Positions 26,250 through 34,143 of a stretch of 64,000 nt of DNA are shown here, piece by piece (position 1 is the first letter of the stretch; each line of letters starts with the position of its first letter). The notes beneath the pieces are model-generated. The model made no database searches, was not told the origin of the DNA, and worked only from the letters and a program-made list of their open reading frames with translations. The stretch is from Rhodococcus sp. KBS0724 (lineage in GTDB: Bacteria; Actinomycetota; Actinomycetes; Mycobacteriales; Mycobacteriaceae). The stretch spans positions 825,501 to 889,500 of the forward strand of contig NZ_VCBX02000001.1 in NCBI RefSeq assembly GCF_005938745.2, given 5' to 3'. Both the position numbers and the translations under genes were made by a program.

Positions 26250-28493
26250 ATGACGTCGACTGTCACCGACCATTCGAGCGGTACGCACGTCGGGGCTCGG
26301 ATCTGCCCGCTGTGTGAAGCTACGTGCGGACTCCTCTTCGAACTCGACGGTCGCACAGTTGTCGGGGTGTCACCAAACGTCGACGATGTCTTCAGTGCTG
26401 GTCACAGTTGCGCGAAGGGTCTCGGTTTGGGGCGGCTGGAGAATGATCCCGACCGCTTGCGGACCCCACTGATCCGCGATGGCGCCAGGGGTGAGTTCCG
26501 GGAGGCAACGTGGGACGAAGCGTTTGCCGAGATCGGTCGACGCCTACCCGCGTACGTGAGCAACGATCCCGGTAGCTGCGCCGTGTACACCGGCAACCCC
26601 GCTGCCCATCATCTGGATCCGTCGCTCTATCTCGGGACGATGATCACGGCCCTGCGCACCCGAAACCTGTACTCGCCCGCGAGTGTCGACACGTTGCCGA
26701 AGAACCTCGCACACATGCTGCTCTACGGCACTGGTCTCGGCTTGTCGATTCCGGACATCGACCGCACCGACTATCTTTTGCTCCTCGGGAGCAATCCACT
26801 GGTCTCCAACGGAAGCACGATTACCGCGCCCGGTATCGCTCGCCGACTGAGTGCGCTGCGCGAGCGCGGTGGCACACTCGTTGTGGTCGATCCGGCGCGT
26901 ACTCGAACCGCAGAGGTCAGTGATCTGCACGTGGCGATCAGGCCCGGCACCGATGCGCTGTTCCTGCTCGGCCTGCTCTCGGTCATTGCCGCAGAGGGAC
27001 TCGCGAGTCTCGGTGATGCTGCTCCGCACGTGGACGGTCTCGATGACGCGCTATCGATCGCGGCGCAATTTCCCCCCGCTGTGGTGGCGCCGGTGTGCGG
27101 TATCGATCCGGCTGTCATCTTCACTGTTGCACGTGGTTTTGCCGGCGCACCGCGGGCAGTGGCAAACTCTCGGATCGGTTCCTGTATGCAGGAATTCGGG
27201 ACGCTGGCCAATTGGCTCGTCGAGGTACTCACGATCGCGACCGGTAATCTCGACCGTCCGGGTGGTGCAATGTTCCCGATGCCGCCTGCCGGTGGGCAGA
27301 ACACCTGGCCGGTGACCAAGACTCCACCGTTTACCTTCGCTCGCTGGCATTCTCGCGTGCGGTCTCTACCCGAGGCAATGGGGGAACTGCCGGCAGTGTG
27401 TTTTGCCGAGGAGATTCTGACTCCCGGTCCTGGCCGCACTCGAGCGCTGGTCACCATCGCCGGCAACCCCGCGCGCTCGCTACCCAACAGCACCGCGATC
27501 GAAAAGGCCCTGGGGCAACTCGAATTCATGGTCAGTATCGACTGCTACGTCAACGAGACAACTCGATATGCCGATGTCATCCTGCCCCCACCTCCGCTTG
27601 CCACGCGCGGCCACTACGACATCGCCCTCACACACTTTCAAGTCCGCAACGTTGCGCGCTACACGCCGCCATTGCTCGATACCTCGACTGACGAGATGTC
27701 GGAATGGCACATCCTCCTACGCCTTGCTGCGATCGCGAGTGGCACCCCGAACCGTGCTGTCGGCGAGATCGACGAGGAGGTAGCGGCCGTGGCGATGCGC
27801 CGCGCAGCAAAGCTTGCCGGTTGCGGCGTCGAGGACGTCGAACGCGAGAGTGCCGGGCGCACAGGACCCGTCAGACTGCTGGACCTTCGGCTGCGCAGTG
27901 GCCCGTTCGGTGACCGGTTCGGGAGCAATCCCGGAGGACTTACGTTGGCAATGCTCGAGTCGACTCCGAACGGCATCGACTTCGGGCCGCTGCAGCCCCG
28001 ATTGCCTGAGGTGCTGCGAACGCCGAACGGGCGCGTAAATGTGGTACCGAAGATGATCGTCGACGATATTCCGCGCTTGAGGGCAAGTATGGAACGCTCG
28101 ACCGACGGGCTGTTGCTGATCAACCGAAGGCAGCGGCGGGGAATGAACTCGTGGCTGCACAATGCATTGCCGCAACCGGACGACGGACAATGCGCACTCT
28201 TCGTGAATCCGGATGATGCAGCAGTTTTGTCCGTACACACCGGGGATCGAGTCGACGTGACCTCGGCGGTGTCGAGCGTTGTTGCCGAAGTTCGGGTGAC
28301 CGCCGAGATGCGACCTGGTGTGGTGAGTCTGCCGCACGGCTGGGGTCACGACGGTAGTGGATTGCGTACGTCTGCTTCGGCGGCCGCGCCAGGCGCCAAC
28401 GTCAATGCTCTCGTAGGCGACGTGATTGTAGAACCACTCACTGCTTCCCCCATCTTCAACGGCGTGCCTGTCACTGTGACGCGCACGCGTTAG
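26250..28493 (+). CDS. Molybdopterin (bis-MGD) oxidoreductase with N-terminal 4Fe-4S site, second copy
   Basis: 747 residues. It has the same architecture as the preceding gene: [4Fe-4S] site C19-x2-C22-x3-C26-x27-C54, VVDPARTRTAEVSDLHVAIR, RPGTDALFLLGLLSVI, TIAGNPARSLPN, and a C-terminal GWGHDGSGLRTS/NVNALVGD block. The two proteins are diverged paralogues, not recent duplicates. The ligand region reads SPASVDTLPKN; an Asp is shared with the first copy. GAGAGAGGA precedes ATG 26250. It is followed after 11 bp by fprB. Possible roles are a hydroxylase, dehydrogenase or hydratase on an acyl-CoA or cyclic intermediate; I cannot choose between them. Confidence 0.9.
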   Translation: MTSTVTDHSSGTHVGARICPLCEATCGLLFELDGRTVVGVSPNVDDVFSAGHSCAKGLGLGRLENDPDRLRTPLIRDGARGEFREATWDEAFAEIGRRLPAYVSNDPGSCAVYTGNPAAHHLDPSLYLGTMITALRTRNLYSPASVDTLPKNLAHMLLYGTGLGLSIPDIDRTDYLLLLGSNPLVSNGSTITAPGIARRLSALRERGGTLVVVDPARTRTAEVSDLHVAIRPGTDALFLLGLLSVIAAEGLASLGDAAPHVDGLDDALSIAAQFPPAVVAPVCGIDPAVIFTVARGFAGAPRAVANSRIGSCMQEFGTLANWLVEVLTIATGNLDRPGGAMFPMPPAGGQNTWPVTKTPPFTFARWHSRVRSLPEAMGELPAVCFAEEILTPGPGRTRALVTIAGNPARSLPNSTAIEKALGQLEFMVSIDCYVNETTRYADVILPPPPLATRGHYDIALTHFQVRNVARYTPPLLDTSTDEMSEWHILLRLAAIASGTPNRAVGEIDEEVAAVAMRRAAKLAGCGVEDVERESAGRTGPVRLLDLRLRSGPFGDRFGSNPGGLTLAMLESTPNGIDFGPLQPRLPEVLRTPNGRVNVVPKMIVDDIPRLRASMERSTDGLLLINRRQRRGMNSWLHNALPQPDDGQCALFVNPDDAAVLSVHTGDRVDVTSAVSSVVAEVRVTAEMRPGVVSLPHGWGHDGSGLRTSASAAAPGANVNALVGDVIVEPLTASPIFNGVPVTVTRTR

Positions 28494-28504
28494 GAATTGC
28501 CGAC

Positions 28505-30157
28505 ATGGCCTATGTTGTCACTCAGAACTGTTGCAACGATGCGACCTGCGTTGCGGTGTGCCCCGTCAATTGCATCCATCCGACGCCGGAGGAACGCGAG
28601 TACCAGAGCACCGAGATGCTGTACATCGATGCGGGCTCCTGTATCGACTGCGGTGCGTGCGCCGATGTGTGCCCCGTCGACGCGATAGTCCCGGAGGACG
28701 CGTTGACCGAGCGCACGGCACGCTACCTCGAGATCAATGCCGAGTACTTTGCCGCGCATCCGCGAAACGAACCGCCGGGTGCGCACGTGCAACCTGGCCC
28801 ACGAGGGACGCGTGATGATGAAACCCCGCTTGCGCCACTGCGTGTGGCGATAGTCGGCTCCGGACCCTCCGCCTTTTATGCGGCCGAAGAATTGTTCACC
28901 ACGTCCGGACTCGACGTGGAGGTGACGATGTTCGAGAGACTGCCGGTTGCCGGTGGGCTGGTCCGATTCGGAGTCGCACCGGACCACGCGAGCACCAAGT
29001 CCGTCACGAAGGTGTTCGACCGGACCGCACGGCGCGATGGTTTTACATTCCTTCTCGACGTTGAGGTAGGTCGGGATGTGACGACCGAGGAACTGCTCAA
29101 CCACCATCACGCGGTCCTGTATGCGTCAGGTGCATCCGACGACCGCCGACTCGGGATTGAGGGAGAGGACCTCCCGGGAAGCTACGCAGCGCGTGAATTC
29201 GTGGCCTGGTACAACGGGCACCCGGATCACGCGGATGCGACGTTCGATCTATCGTCTCCGCGTGCAGTGGTGATCGGTAACGGTAACGTCGCTCTCGACG
29301 TGGCCCGAATTCTTGTCTCCGATCCGGACATACTGCGACGCACCGACATCGCCGACCACGCATTGGCGGCGTTCGAGGGTAGTGACATCGAGGAGGTTGT
29401 GGTTCTCGGACGCCGTGGTCCGGAGTTCACGGCCGCCACGACGCCGGAGTTGCTCGCGCTCGATTCCTTGCCGGGTATCGACGTTGTGGTGGAAGGGCCC
29501 GTGAACGTCGACGCGTCGTCTACGACCAAAACTCGCCTTCTTGCCGAATATGCTGCCCGACCAACTGATCCGGAGAAAAAGCGCATCATCCTTCGGTTCG
29601 ACACGACACCCCTCGGGTTGCTTGGATCGCGTCGAGTGGAGAAGGTACGGGTTGCGGCAACAAGTACGGGGGAGGTTTCGGAGTTCGACGCCGGCTTCGT
29701 GCTGCGCTCGATCGGATATCGGGGGCGCCCGGTTGACGGACTGCCGTATGACATGAGGTCCGGGACAGTGCCGAACTCGGCAGGGCGAGTGCAGGATCCA
29801 GACGCCGGTACTGTAAGCCGCGGCCTGTATGTTGCGGGGTGGATCAAGCGGGGGCCAACCGGTGTGATCGGCACCAATCGATACTGCGCCGGTGAAACGG
29901 TGAGGTCGATCGTCGAAGACCACCGCGCCGGGCGACTGGGAACGCCGATGGCTGATGTGCGCGCTCTGCATGCGTTGATCCTGCAGCGACGCCCGAGCCT
30001 GATCGATGGCAACGGTTGGCGGGCGATCGACCGTCATGAGCTCGAGAGTGGGCGCCGCCAGGAACGTCCCAGGGTGAAGTTGGTAGATCGGCGAGAGGCT
30101 GCGGCCATTGCACGCGCCGTCATGGAAAGTTCACCGTCCCAGGGCTTGCTCAATTAA
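28505..30157 (+). CDS. fprB: FprB-like ferredoxin / ferredoxin-NADP reductase fusion
   Basis: 550 residues. The N-terminal 7Fe-type ferredoxin has C9/C10, C15, C19, C23 and C46-x2-C49-x2-C52-x3-C56 (CIDCGACADVCP). It is fused to an adrenodoxin-reductase-type flavoprotein with an FAD motif (VAIVGSGPSAFYAAEELF), an NADP motif (VVIGNGNVALDVARIL) and the C-terminal YVAGWIKRGPTGVIGTNR block. This is the architecture of Mycobacterium FprB. It shuttles electrons between NADP(H) and iron-sulfur partners. Directly behind two Fe-S molybdoenzymes, it is the natural electron carrier for them. It could also supply the Rieske oxygenases or the P450 encoded elsewhere in the island. Confidence 0.93.
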   Translation: MAYVVTQNCCNDATCVAVCPVNCIHPTPEEREYQSTEMLYIDAGSCIDCGACADVCPVDAIVPEDALTERTARYLEINAEYFAAHPRNEPPGAHVQPGPRGTRDDETPLAPLRVAIVGSGPSAFYAAEELFTTSGLDVEVTMFERLPVAGGLVRFGVAPDHASTKSVTKVFDRTARRDGFTFLLDVEVGRDVTTEELLNHHHAVLYASGASDDRRLGIEGEDLPGSYAAREFVAWYNGHPDHADATFDLSSPRAVVIGNGNVALDVARILVSDPDILRRTDIADHALAAFEGSDIEEVVVLGRRGPEFTAATTPELLALDSLPGIDVVVEGPVNVDASSTTKTRLLAEYAARPTDPEKKRIILRFDTTPLGLLGSRRVEKVRVAATSTGEVSEFDAGFVLRSIGYRGRPVDGLPYDMRSGTVPNSAGRVQDPDAGTVSRGLYVAGWIKRGPTGVIGTNRYCAGETVRSIVEDHRAGRLGTPMADVRALHALILQRRPSLIDGNGWRAIDRHELESGRRQERPRVKLVDRREAAAIARAVMESSPSQGLLN

Positions 30158-30173
30158 CCGATGACCTTTAGAT
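30154..30173 (-). promoter_or_regulatory. Putative TetR operator, island consensus site 6
   Basis: On the minus strand this reads ATCTAAAGGTCATCGGTTAA, a full-length match. It overlaps the fprB stop codon and lies 110 bp upstream of the next acyl-CoA synthetase. Confidence 0.5.
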
Positions 30174-30283
30174 TAAGTTTACTGTGATGTGAACCACTGA
30201 TGATTCTGTTTGTCGTGCGCACATCATCTTTCGGACCTATCGGTCGCATTCGTGCGGCCCAGTGAGAACGCGGGAGGCCCTTC

Positions 30284-31807
30284 ATGAGCGGCACTGTTAT
30301 CGATGCACTGACCTATTGGTCACGCACCAAACCCGATCTACCCGCGATCAACTTCGACGGCGATGTCATCACGTATGCGGAACTGGCTAGATGGGCTGAC
30401 GGGGTCGCGCACGATTTGGCGGCCCGCGGAGTGAAGCCTGGCGACCGCGTCGGCTTGGTGGGTGCCAATACGCTCGAATGGTGTGCCGCCGCCCTCGGCG
30501 CGCTGAAAGTCGGCGCGATAGTGGCACCGTTCAATCAGCGCATGCTTGCCGGTGAATTGACGGCCCTTGTCGAAGACTGCGAACCGACCGTCGTGTACTG
30601 CGATGAAGACCTGCGGTCCAGGCTCGAAGAGGTCCGAACCGCTCGCGAAGGATTCTCGCTGGCAGTGTTCGAGCAGGATGTGCGGCCGTTGCGTACCGCC
30701 GCGCACGCTGGGTACCGCACGCCTGTTGTCGATCTGAAAGATCCGACCGCCATCGTGTTCACCTCCGGCACAACGGGCCGACCGAAGGGCGTGATCTTCA
30801 CGCACGCATCGATTTCCGGTGAAATGCACGAGTGGTCGTTGATGGAACCGATTCTGCCGAACGGCCTGCGTCCGCTCTTGGTGCTACCTCTGTTCAGTGC
30901 TGCCGGAATCATCTGGGGTATCTCTCGGGTGACGCTGCAGGGCGGAACACTTTTCCTGCAGCCCAAATTCGATCCGGAGAAAGCACTTCGGGTGTTGTCC
31001 GAGGACAAGGCAACCACGCTCACGGGGCCGCCGATCCTCTTCGATCAGATATCCAAGGTCCCGGGGTTCACGGACGCGGACCTGAGTCACCTGACTACGG
31101 CCCACGTCGGCGGCGCTAGAGTTCCGGTCGATCTGTTGCATGCCTGGCAGGCACAGGGGGTACAGCTTCGGCAGATTTACGGGCAGACGGAGATCGGTGG
31201 ATCCGCAACAGCCATGCCGCGTGAGGAAGCCGCGCAATACCCCGACAAGTGTGGTTGGGGTGGAATCTTCACCAAGATCCGTGTCGTCGATGCAGAGGGC
31301 AACGACTGTGCACCGCACGAGACGGGCCAGATTCTGCTTCGCGGACCCGGCATGATGCCGGGCTACTGGCGCAACGAGGATGCCACCAAGGCGACCATTA
31401 TCGATGGTTGGCTGCAGACCGGCGATCTCGGCAAACTCGACGAGAACGGCTACCTCACCTACGTCGATCGACTCAAGGACATGATCATCTCCGGCGGTTT
31501 GAACATCTCGCCCGCCGAAATCGAGACGGTTGTCAACCGAATTCCGGGTGTCGAGGAGGTTGCTGTCATCAGTGTGCCCGACGCGAAGTTCGGCGAGACG
31601 CCCGCCGCGATCGTCAAAACTGCAGTACCCCTGACAGAGTCGGACATCATTGACTTCTGCAATCAGAACCTGGCGGACTACAAGGTTCCGCGCTACGTGG
31701 TTTTCGTGGATGAACCGCTTCCCCGGATGGCCAGTGGGAAGATCGCCAAACGAGATCTGCGCGATTCCTATGCGGACGTCCCAGACACCTACGCGAAGGT
31801 TCGGTGA
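30284..31807 (+). CDS. AMP-dependent acyl-CoA synthetase
   Basis: 507 residues. Motifs: FTSGTTGRPKGVIFTH, IYGQTEIGGSA, DGWLQTGDLGKLDENG, VDRLKDMIISGGLNISPAEIE, and the catalytic Lys in RMASGKIAKRDLR. It is closest within the window to the synthetase at 61945: the two share the WGGIFTKIRVVDAEG / NGSIFTSVKVVRPDG and C-terminal YADV blocks. The AGGCCC-rich leader gives only a modest ribosome site (GGGAGG). It overlaps the next SDR frame (GTGA), so the acid is probably activated and then oxidised at a hydroxyl group, or the reverse. Confidence 0.92.
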   Translation: MSGTVIDALTYWSRTKPDLPAINFDGDVITYAELARWADGVAHDLAARGVKPGDRVGLVGANTLEWCAAALGALKVGAIVAPFNQRMLAGELTALVEDCEPTVVYCDEDLRSRLEEVRTAREGFSLAVFEQDVRPLRTAAHAGYRTPVVDLKDPTAIVFTSGTTGRPKGVIFTHASISGEMHEWSLMEPILPNGLRPLLVLPLFSAAGIIWGISRVTLQGGTLFLQPKFDPEKALRVLSEDKATTLTGPPILFDQISKVPGFTDADLSHLTTAHVGGARVPVDLLHAWQAQGVQLRQIYGQTEIGGSATAMPREEAAQYPDKCGWGGIFTKIRVVDAEGNDCAPHETGQILLRGPGMMPGYWRNEDATKATIIDGWLQTGDLGKLDENGYLTYVDRLKDMIISGGLNISPAEIETVVNRIPGVEEVAVISVPDAKFGETPAAIVKTAVPLTESDIIDFCNQNLADYKVPRYVVFVDEPLPRMASGKIAKRDLRDSYADVPDTYAKVR

Positions 31808-31812
31808 CAATC

Positions 31813-32556
31813 ATGTCGAGTGAACGTCGAGTCGCCGTTGTCACCGGTGGTGGCCGGGGCATCGGTGCCGCTATCTGTGAACGACTTGCAGCCGAGGGAA
31901 TGGCTGTTGCAGTTAACTATTCGCGCAGTGCGCAGGGCGCGAACGGCGTAGTTGCGAAAATCGTCGCAGCAGGTGGTGTGGCAGCATCGATTCGCGCCGA
32001 CATCTCTGATCCGGAGCAAGCCGCACAACTGATTTCGCAGACGACCGCGCAGTTGGGAGCGCCTACGGTACTCGTGAACAACGCGGGCATGAATCTGGCC
32101 GGCTCGGCCCGCAAGCAGAGTCCGGCCGACTGGGATCGTGTGATCGGCGTCAACCTCTCCGGCCCTTTCTACTGCACCCATGCCGCGCTACCGGCTATGT
32201 ACGAACAGAATTGGGGGAGGGTCATCTTCCTGGGGTCGGCGTCGGGTGGGCGTCGTCCGTCACCGGGGATGAGTGCCTATTCGGCGGCGAAGGCCGGCCT
32301 CGTCGGAATGACTCGTACCTTGGCTCAGGAGGTTGCCCGGCGCGGCATCACGGTGAACACAGTGATTCCAGGGTTCGTCGAAACCGACATCATTGCCTCC
32401 GGTGGAGATAATGCTGCGGAAACGCTTGCCTCGCAATGGCCTAAGATTCCTGCCGAGTCCATTGCGTCGACTATTGCATTCCTTGTCAGTGCGGACGGAC
32501 GCCATGTTTCCGGTGAGGAGATCGGGGTGTGGAAGGGCGGACCCGTCGGGTTCTGA
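31813..32556 (+). CDS. SDR-family oxidoreductase (FabG-like)
   Basis: 247 residues from ATG 31813; a GTG at 31804 overlapping the synthetase stop is an alternative start. NAD(P) site VAVVTGGGRGIGAAI, NNAG motif (LVNNAGMN), catalytic Ser (GSAS) and Y-x3-K (MSAYSAAKAGL). It is probably an NAD(P)-dependent 3-hydroxyacyl-CoA or alcohol dehydrogenase. The C-terminal DGRHVSGEEIGVWKGG lacks the usual VDGG ending and is a little unusual. A strong terminator follows, closing the 19-32 kb group. Confidence 0.9.
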   Translation: MSSERRVAVVTGGGRGIGAAICERLAAEGMAVAVNYSRSAQGANGVVAKIVAAGGVAASIRADISDPEQAAQLISQTTAQLGAPTVLVNNAGMNLAGSARKQSPADWDRVIGVNLSGPFYCTHAALPAMYEQNWGRVIFLGSASGGRRPSPGMSAYSAAKAGLVGMTRTLAQEVARRGITVNTVIPGFVETDIIASGGDNAAETLASQWPKIPAESIASTIAFLVSADGRHVSGEEIGVWKGGPVGF

Positions 32557-32569
32557 CCGTAGATTCGAG

Positions 32570-32605
32570 AAGGGCACCGTTGCGCGCTTGCGTGACGGTG
32601 CCCTT
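32570..32605 (+). terminator. Intrinsic terminator
   Basis: An 11-bp perfect stem (AAGGGCACCGT at 32570-32580 with ACGGTGCCCTT at 32595-32605) is followed by TGTTTTGC. It separates the SDR gene from the ABC importer operon. Confidence 0.88.
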
Positions 32606-32715
32606 TGTTTTGCAAAAGAAGTAGATTGGCCGAGACATATTGTGTAGAAATATCTTTCGAGTGTTAGGTGATTGCGAGAATCCGGACACGTCCGGGTCCT
32701 GATGTGACATATGAC

Positions 32716-32735
32716 ACCTAATGCGTGTAGGTTAC
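32716..32735 (+). promoter_or_regulatory. Putative TetR operator, island consensus site 7
   Basis: ACCTAATGCGTGTAGGTTAC lies 103 bp upstream of the binding-protein gene. A weaker related sequence, with TTAGGTGA, is at 32652-32671. Nothing else is recognisable between the terminator (32605) and the gene (32839). Confidence 0.55.
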
Positions 32736-32838
32736 GGGGTGCCGCTGGATGCACCCGAGATACCGTCGTACGCATTGGGCCCAGTACGGCACCCCTGCGT
32801 TCAGTTCACTGACTTCCGAACTCGAAAGTGAGCCTTCG

Positions 32839-34050
32839 ATGGCCAAATCCACACGGACACTTGCATCTCTATCGATCCTTGCCGCTGCCGCAGTGCTGGC
32901 AACCGCCTGCGGTAGCTCCAGTAGCGCCGACGACGGACCCGGTTCGAACCCGGCCAGCGGTGATCCGATCAAGGTCGGCTACATCAACCAGGAGCAGGCG
33001 CCGTCGGGTTCATTCCCCGATCTTCGGATTGCAGCTGAGGCTGCGGTCAAATACGTCAATCGCGACGGTGGGGGTGTCAACGGCCGACCGATCGAACTCC
33101 ACACCTGTATCACCAATGGATCGCCCGAAGCATCCCAGGGCTGTGCAAACGAGTTGGTCCGTGCCGGAGTGGTCGTCGCGATGACGGGTCTCGACTTCTC
33201 GGGGCCGGCCGCGTACGAGGTACTCAATGCCGCCGGAATTCCCTACGTCGCTTCCAACCCGATTCAGGGCACCGATTACAACGGGGAGAACGTCTTTGCC
33301 TTTGTCGGTTCTTCGGCGGGGCAGTACGCGGCACAGGCCGCTTTCCTGGCGCGGGACGGCGTGAAGTCGGTATCTGTTGTCGTGAACGACACGCCGTCGG
33401 GACAACAGGGTGCAAATCTGTTCAAGGCCGCGCTGACGAAGAACGGAATCACCGACGTCACAGTAGTTCCGGAGTCGCCGACGGCCACCGATTTCACCAG
33501 TGTGGTCACCGCTGCAACGCGTAACAATCCTGATGCTCTTTCAGTGCTGTTCGTCGCTCCGACGTGTGGACAGATCATGCAGGCGGCTCGGTCGCTCGGT
33601 TACGAGGGCAAGCTGGCGTTCAGTTCGGGATGCCTTGACCCCAATGTTCTTGCCAGCGCCGGTAATGCTGCCGAAGGAGCCTACTTCGCGCAGGAATTGT
33701 TGACCCCGGCGGTGCATGGTGATGACCCGCAGGTGCAGCTCTACCTCGATGCGTTGGATCGTTACGCGGGGATCAGTTCCGATCAGGCCGGTGGTCGTTC
33801 TCCGGTCGGCTTCAGCTCGGTCATGACCTTGGCCGCGTTCCTGGCAAAAGCCGGTGATAACCCGACAACCGCGACGGTCAGTTCGGCACTGCGGTCCGCG
33901 GACGGAGTCGAAGGCTTCATGGACTCCCCGGTCGTGTGCGACGGTACGGCGCTGGCAGGCTTCTCCACGATCTGCAACGCGACGGTGCGCATGGTGACCG
34001 TTGACAATGGCAAGCAGGTTGAAGCCTCCGACGGTTGGATCGTCCCCTAA
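32839..34050 (+). CDS. Branched-chain-type ABC transporter substrate-binding lipoprotein
   Basis: 403 residues. A lipoprotein signal (hydrophobic LSILAAAAVLATAC) has its lipobox Cys at residue 24, so the mature protein is anchored outside the membrane. The rest is a type I periplasmic-binding fold of the LivJ/amide-binding class (KVGYINQEQAPSGSFPDL, AAVKYVNRDGGGVNGRPIEL, GYIGK-like segments). The open frame starts at 32749 but only ATG 32839 begins directly with the signal peptide. Given the catabolic surroundings, the ligand is more likely a carboxylic acid or amide-like growth substrate than leucine. It is the first gene of a four-gene importer operon. Confidence 0.94.
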   Translation: MAKSTRTLASLSILAAAAVLATACGSSSSADDGPGSNPASGDPIKVGYINQEQAPSGSFPDLRIAAEAAVKYVNRDGGGVNGRPIELHTCITNGSPEASQGCANELVRAGVVVAMTGLDFSGPAAYEVLNAAGIPYVASNPIQGTDYNGENVFAFVGSSAGQYAAQAAFLARDGVKSVSVVVNDTPSGQQGANLFKAALTKNGITDVTVVPESPTATDFTSVVTAATRNNPDALSVLFVAPTCGQIMQAARSLGYEGKLAFSSGCLDPNVLASAGNAAEGAYFAQELLTPAVHGDDPQVQLYLDALDRYAGISSDQAGGRSPVGFSSVMTLAAFLAKAGDNPTTATVSSALRSADGVEGFMDSPVVCDGTALAGFSTICNATVRMVTVDNGKQVEASDGWIVP

Positions 34051-34143
34051 TCCGGAAACAACCTGTGCGGCGGGGTATCTCGATCTGATCCTCGCCGCGC
34101 GTTGTCTCCTTCGAATGTCCCTTTGCCACAAAGGAGGTGTGCT

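Noticed and set aside
32652..32671. Extra copy of the 20-bp element (ATCTTTCGAGTGTTAGGTGA)
   Set aside because: The spacing between half-sites is off by one base and the left half is poor. It is mentioned with site 7 but not counted.
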